A DNA stretch of 8,523 bases from Clostridiales bacterium (GTDB taxonomy: Bacteria > Bacillota > Clostridia > TANB77 > CAG-508): the NCBI GenBank assembly GCA_003518755.1, contig DOYA01000002.1:6029-14551 (forward strand), read 5' to 3'. Of the stretch, positions 6,269-8,523 are shown in pieces. Position numbers and translations under genes: made by a program. Under the pieces are notes generated by a model that was not told the DNA's origin, made no database searches, and was given only the letters and a program-made list of their open reading frames with translations. How positions within the stretch are numbered: position 1 is the stretch's first letter; every line of letters begins with the position of its first letter.

Positions 6269-7321
6269 TTATTTATATCCTGTCTTTTTTATAATCTTAT
6301 TGCTTATTTCTTTTACACTATCTGGAACTACATAATTTTCATCACCATATATTTCTTTATGTAATCTTAATACATTGCTTTCTAATGTTATAGGTGGTCC
6401 ATAAAAATCTCCATTTTCCCAGCCTTTAGTATTGTATGGCCAACCAAATTCTTTAGTTATTTTTAATCTAGTAAATCCTAGAAGATCTTTTTTAGGAATG
6501 TTTGTCATTACTTCTGGAAGTAATTTATCTGCTAAATCACTCATTTCTTTTAAATTCAATTTTTTTATTTTATCACATGCTGTAGTTAAAACTTCTCTCA
6601 TTCTTTCTGTTCTCTTGTAATCCCATCCTTCTGTATATCTTATTCTACAATATGCTACAGCTTGAACACCATTTAAATGTTGCATACCTGGTGTTTCAAT
6701 TAAGATTTTTTCTTCTGGTTTTTGAGCAACTCCAGCAGTATCTTTAATATAGTTATTTATGTATTTTAATTCATCGGCATCAACATCTATATCTACTCCA
6801 CCTATAGCATCAATAATATCTGACAATGAACTAAAATTTACTTGTGCATATTCAGTTATATTTAAATCTAAGTTTTTATTAATTGTTTTTAAAGAATTTT
6901 CTATGCCATTATAATATGCTTGATTTACTTTATTTAAAATTGTTTTTCCATCTAATTCCATCTCTAAATAAGTATCTCTATAAATTGAAAATAATGTTAC
7001 CTCTTTTGTTTCATTATTAATTACTACAACCATAATACAATCAGTTCTATAATCTGTATCATAATTATCATATCTAGAGTCATTTCCAAATAATGCAATT
7101 GTTCTAAATCCATTACTAGGTCCTTCATCAACTTCTATCTTTTCCTTTTCATCATTAGCTGTAGACTCAGTAGATTTAGTATTTTCAGCATTGTCTGATA
7201 CTGTTATGCTCTCTATATTATTACTTTTGTTTGATTCATAGTTTTTAAATAATAACACTCCACCACTTATTAAAAAACCTAAAATAATTAAAATCAATAA
7301 ACCTACTAATATTTTTTTCAT
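6269..7321 (-). CDS. LytR-CpsA-Psr (LCP) family cell-wall glycopolymer transferase
   Basis: LCP enzymes transfer wall glycopolymers such as teichoic acids or capsular chains from polyprenyl-pyrophosphate carriers to peptidoglycan on the outer face of the membrane. Numbered from the ATG at 7321 (350 residues), residues 1-26 form an uncleaved N-terminal membrane anchor, 27-68 a low-complexity S/T/N/E spacer, and about 73-250 the LCP catalytic domain. Family residues visible are GNDSR (D81, R83), YRTDCIMV (R92, D94), SIYRDTY (R115, D116), INAIGG-like IDAIGGVDIDV near 170-180, and YCRIRYTEGWDYKRTERMREVL (R226, R228, D234, R237, R240, R242), which form the expected polyphosphate and magnesium site. 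A GTG two codons upstream (7327) is the other possible start, but it is only 4 bases from the GGAG; the ATG is 10 away and fits better. It has its own promoter and no wall-polymer genes beside it, so the polymer it attaches is unknown. Confidence 0.93.
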   Translation of the reverse strand: MKKILVGLLILIILGFLISGGVLLFKNYESNKSNNIESITVSDNAENTKSTESTANDEKEKIEVDEGPSNGFRTIALFGNDSRYDNYDTDYRTDCIMVVVINNETKEVTLFSIYRDTYLEMELDGKTILNKVNQAYYNGIENSLKTINKNLDLNITEYAQVNFSSLSDIIDAIGGVDIDVDADELKYINNYIKDTAGVAQKPEEKILIETPGMQHLNGVQAVAYCRIRYTEGWDYKRTERMREVLTTACDKIKKLNLKEMSDLADKLLPEVMTNIPKKDLLGFTRLKITKEFGWPYNTKGWENGDFYGPPITLESNVLRLHKEIYGDENYVVPDSVKEISNKIIKKTGYK

Positions 7322-7354
7322 TTTCACTATACTCCTTTTCTTTTCATTTTTCTT

Positions 7355-7383
7355 ATTATATACAAAATAATTAATGATTTCAA
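7355..7383 (-). promoter_or_regulatory. Sigma-A promoter of the LCP gene
   Basis: The minus strand carries TTGAAA (7383-7378), a 17-base spacer, and a perfect TATAAT (7360-7355). Transcription would start near 7348, about 27 bases before the start codon, leaving room only for the GGAG site at 7335-7332. This is the best promoter match in the window. Confidence 0.8.
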
Positions 7384-7440
7384 GTTATAAATTTTAATTT
7401 AGAATTTCTAAATTGCAGATCAGTAGAAACTTAAAATTGA

Positions 7441-7484
7441 AAAAATGTAGGGGTGATTCAAATCACCCCTTGTTTTTACATTTT
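7441..7484 (-). terminator. Terminator of the smc / small membrane protein unit
   Basis: GGGGTGATT (7450-7458) pairs with AATCACCCC (7461-7469). An outer 8-bp arm pairs AAAATGTA (7442-7449) with TACATTTT (7477-7484), leaving a 7-base bulge. On the minus strand the inner stem is followed by UAC and six U. It begins about 20 bases after the TGA at 7504-7506. The plus-strand tail is also T-rich, so termination may work in both directions. Confidence 0.82.
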
Positions 7485-7503
7485 ATTATCAATACTCTAA
7501 CCT

Positions 7504-7833
7504 TCAAACAATTAAAGCTACTACAAAAGCAATACTAACTATAAAGCTATACCATTTTAATTTTTTATATTTTTTATTAATAATTGAATTCTCATTTTTT
7601 TTGTTTTTCTTTTCATTAGTTTTAATATAATTAGAAATAACACTTTCCGCTTCTTTAACCATATAATCTTTGGTGTTTTTTTTATTTTGTTCATTTTTCA
7701 AATTTTCAATTTTATCTATGTATTGAAACTCTTTTGCGCTCTTTACTGTTTTAAAAACAACAATCGCTTCTTCTATCAAATTAGATGGCAAGTTTCTTAA
7801 TACTACCATATTTTTCATCTGGCTTTTTTCCAT
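7504..7833 (-). CDS. Small lysine-rich protein with C-terminal membrane segment
   Basis: I do not recognise a named family. From the ATG at 7833 it has 109 residues. The start MEKSQMKNMVVLRNLPSNLIEEAIVVFKTVK may be the conserved part: a short strand, NLPSN, then an amphipathic helix. Residues about 36-90 are dominated by K, N and E and are probably helical or disordered. The last 16-17 residues (WYSFIVSIAFVVALIV) form one hydrophobic segment ending at the C-terminus, preceded by KKYKKLK, so a tail-anchored protein with a cytoplasmic N-terminus is likely. An upstream ATG at 7896 would give 130 residues but has no ribosome site, whereas GGAGG stands nine bases before 7833. It starts 75 bases after the smc stop codon with no terminator between, so it is probably in the smc operon. 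It is the only complete gene here ending in TGA. Confidence 0.72.
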   Translation of the reverse strand: MEKSQMKNMVVLRNLPSNLIEEAIVVFKTVKSAKEFQYIDKIENLKNEQNKKNTKDYMVKEAESVISNYIKTNEKKNKKNENSIINKKYKKLKWYSFIVSIAFVVALIV

Positions 7834-7842
7834 AGGATTTTT

Positions 7843-7847
7843 CCTCC
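7843..7847 (-). promoter_or_regulatory. Ribosome binding site that decides the small gene's start
   Basis: The minus strand has AGGAGG whose core ends nine bases before the ATG at 7833. The longer reading frame's ATG at 7896 is preceded only by an A/T-rich stretch without a Shine-Dalgarno match, so 7833 is preferred. Confidence 0.75.
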
Positions 7848-7908
7848 TGTAAATCTTCTTAATAGAAGTATTGCCAGATTTTAATATATTATTCATTTTA
7901 AAAAATAC

Positions 7909-8523
7909 TTATTTCAACTTCATAGACAGCAATTTCGAAATTCCTTTTTCTTCCATAGTTACACCATAGACTGTATCTGCAGCTTCCATTGTACCTTTTC
8001 TATGTGTTATAACTAGAAATTGTGTACCTTTTGCAAATTTCTTTAAGAACTCTGCATATCTATTAACATTTACATCATCAAGAGCAGCTTCTATTTCATC
8101 TAACACACAGAATGGTGCTGGATTCATTTTTAAAATTGCAAATAATAAGGCAATTGCAGTAAATGCTCTTTCTCCTCCTGATAAAAGTGCCATACTTTGT
8201 AATTTTTTTCCTGGTGGCTGTGCAATAATATCTATTCCACACTCTAAAATATTGCCTTCATCTTGTAATACAACTTTTGCCTCTCCTCCACCAAATAGCT
8301 CTTTAAATGTTTGTCCAAAGTTTTCGTTTATTATCTTGAATTTTTCCTTGAATTGTTCTCTCATGTTTTCGGTAATTTCAGCAATTATCTTTCTTAATTT
8401 GCTAGATGTATTTTCTAAGTCTAAACGTTGTTCACACATAAATTCATATCTTTGTTTCAAGTTTTTGTACTCTTCTATTGAATCAACATTTACTGAGCCA
8501 AGCTCACGTATATCTTGTCTTAA
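7909..8523 (-). CDS. smc: Chromosome segregation ATPase SMC, C-terminal head (5' end outside window)
   Basis: SMC forms the ring-shaped condensin core that, with ScpA and ScpB, compacts and separates chromosomes. Only the last 205 residues are visible; the frame is open to the window edge, so the N-terminal Walker A, coiled coils and hinge lie beyond 8523. Visible in order: the junction IRELGSVNVDSIEEYKNLKQ (3-22 of the fragment), typical of the coiled-coil-to-head boundary; FKELFGGGEAKVVL near 74-87; the ABC signature LSGGE at 114-118; Walker B FCVLDEIEAALDD with D142 and catalytic E143 followed by the D-loop; and the switch histidine H174 in VITHRKGTMEAAD. The C-terminus GISKLLSMKLK is usual for the family. 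A TTG at 8460 could be taken as a start, but homologous sequence continues upstream in frame. ftsY, often next to smc in Firmicutes, is not the downstream neighbour here. Confidence 0.96.
   Translation of the reverse strand, partial: LRQDIRELGSVNVDSIEEYKNLKQRYEFMCEQRLDLENTSSKLRKIIAEITENMREQFKEKFKIINENFGQTFKELFGGGEAKVVLQDEGNILECGIDIIAQPPGKKLQSMALLSGGERAFTAIALLFAILKMNPAPFCVLDEIEAALDDVNVNRYAEFLKKFAKGTQFLVITHRKGTMEAADTVYGVTMEEKGISKLLSMKLK

Noticed and set aside
7834..7896. N-terminal extension of the small membrane protein to an ATG at 7896
   Set aside because: No Shine-Dalgarno sequence precedes it, while a strong AGGAGG lies inside the extension at the right distance for the ATG at 7833.
7851..7908. 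Small hairpin CTTCT-TAAT-AGAAG between smc and the next gene
   Set aside because: A five-pair stem with no U-run is too weak to be called a terminator, and it lies in a gap consistent with an operon.
7909..8460. A separate 183-residue gene starting at TTG 8460
   Set aside because: The frame is open upstream to the window edge and encodes typical SMC sequence (RELGSVNVDSIEEY), so this is an internal leucine codon of a truncated smc.

Overview
The window is strongly AT-rich. Every gene I can support lies on the minus strand, so transcription runs from high to low coordinates. Strong GGAGG ribosome sites, sigma-A-type promoters, an LCP-family wall enzyme, a dockerin and cohesin, and a Clostridia-like SMC head point to a low-GC Gram-positive, most likely an uncultured member of the Clostridia from an anaerobic, gut-type habitat. 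The phylum-level reading is well supported; anything finer is inference. TGA ends one gene and tryptophan is TGG where I checked, which fits the standard bacterial code.

Layout in transcription order: (i) 8523-7909, the C-terminal head of the chromosome-organising ATPase SMC, cut by the window edge; (ii) 7833-7504, a small lysine-rich protein with one C-terminal membrane segment, probably co-transcribed with smc and followed by a hairpin terminator; (iii) 7321-6269, a membrane-anchored LytR-CpsA-Psr (LCP) protein with its own near-consensus promoter, followed by a GC-rich palindrome; (iv) 6144-4546, a HerA/YjgR-type (DUF853) P-loop ATPase with a charged coiled-coil tail, closed by a strong intrinsic terminator; (v) a 280-base control region with four hexamers spaced exactly 11 bp apart and an extended -10 promoter; (vi) 4265-552, a 1237-residue secreted leucine-rich-repeat protein ending in a dockerin; (vii) 531-1, a secreted protein starting with a cohesin domain, cut by the window edge.

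The most interesting part is 1-4545. A dockerin-bearing LRR protein and a cohesin-bearing protein sit 20 bases apart in one operon, with no carbohydrate-active enzyme in view. The simplest reading is a two-part surface system: the large internalin-like LRR protein is exported without a visible anchor and is captured by the cohesin protein, whose own anchor would lie past base 1. The LRR protein appears to have arisen by duplicating a whole cap + LRR + beta-domain unit, and its promoter has an upstream repeat array of the kind that OmpR/PhoB-family regulators bind. The binding partner and ligand are inferred, not shown. The other genes (smc, LCP, DUF853 ATPase) look like ordinary housekeeping or envelope genes.
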